DNA from: Verrucomicrobiota bacterium
Lineage (GTDB): Bacteria; Verrucomicrobiota; Verrucomicrobiia; Limisphaerales; PALSA-1396
Length of the DNA stretch: 64,000 bases
Reading direction: 5' to 3'
Assembly (NCBI GenBank): GCA_016200005.1
Contig: JACQFP010000048.1
Coordinates: forward strand, 28,612-92,611
This document shows, one piece after another, positions 63,970 through 64,000 of this stretch. The translations under genes and the position numbers were made by a program. Position 1 is the first letter of the stretch. Every line of letters starts with the position of its first letter. Below the pieces are notes generated by a model, which worked only from the letters and a program-made list of their open reading frames with translations, was not told the DNA's origin and ran no database searches.

Positions 63970-64000
63970 ATGGAACAGAAGAATGTAGTCGGTCTGGAAA
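63970..64000 (+). CDS. Possible gene start at window edge (transposase-like?)
   Basis: ATG at 63970 opens a frame MEQKNVVGLE that runs off the window. Ten residues are too few for an assignment. The pattern and the structured element just upstream are compatible with an IS110-type transposase start, but this is only a guess. Confidence 0.25.
   Translation, partial: MEQKNVVGLE

Overview
The window looks like a chromosome segment of a glycan-degrading Verrucomicrobiota, most likely from the Pedosphaera/Limisphaera side of the phylum. This is inferred from gene content: many single-gene prepilin-type proteins with a [22 protein letters not shown] start and a DGH-containing C-terminus, a DUF1549/DUF1553 plus DUF1501 pair, Tat-exported enzymes, SSS-family symporters and DUF3892 proteins. 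No rRNA, tRNA, CRISPR array or complete insertion sequence was found.

Layout. Positions 1-9 kb (mostly minus strand) hold a partial pseudopilin, a sodium symporter, a cytosolic sialidase-like protein, and an L-fucose route (symporter, SDR dehydrogenase, L-fuconate dehydratase). The next gene in that route survives only as an in-frame chimera of a lactonase N-terminus and a pseudopilin C-terminus. A divergent FCD-type GntR regulator follows at 8.2 kb. Positions 9-14 kb hold a pseudopilin and a large DUF4450-like glycosidase, each preceded by the same GntR-type palindrome. Positions 13.9-24.6 kb hold three pseudopilin-led operons (sialidase/VCBS fusion plus aminotransferase; a truncated pseudopilin plus amino-acid dehydrogenase; two tandem pseudopilins) and an AraC-family regulator. 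Positions 24.8-37.9 kb hold two long minus-strand operons: pseudopilin, glycosidase-like protein, a remnant copy, sialidase, a second glycosidase copy and two SGNH esterases; and two pseudopilins followed by a sialidase whose N-terminus is itself pseudopilin-like. Positions 38.4-45.4 kb hold a Tat-exported DapA/NAL-fold protein, another sialidase, a NanM-like Kelch protein, an HpcH/HpaI aldolase and a GH36 alpha-galactosidase. Positions 45.8-55.1 kb hold a pair of cysteine-containing proteins, nagA and a nagB-like gene, and a divergent DeoR-aminotransferase-ceramidase-like-FGGY kinase-oxidoreductase operon. Positions 56-64 kb are a more generic accessory end: DUF1549/1553, DUF1501, an NHL protein, a PIN toxin-antitoxin pair, two DUF3892 proteins and a possible transposase start.

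The most notable observation is a promoter module shared by nine transcription units. Read on the minus strand it is two AAAA-centred half-sites about 21 bp apart, the proximal one ending in GGTAGT or GGTGGT, then exactly 17 bp to a -10-like element (TAGAAT or TACCGT in the clearest cases). It precedes six pseudopilin genes or operons, a symporter, a sialidase and an aldolase, and in the pseudopilin cases it usually leaves only a very short leader. The geometry resembles AraC-family activation, and an AraC-family gene lies next to one copy. Together the enzymes would act on fucose, sialic acid, galactose and N-acetylglucosamine, the parts of mucin-like or other complex glycans; that reading is an inference.
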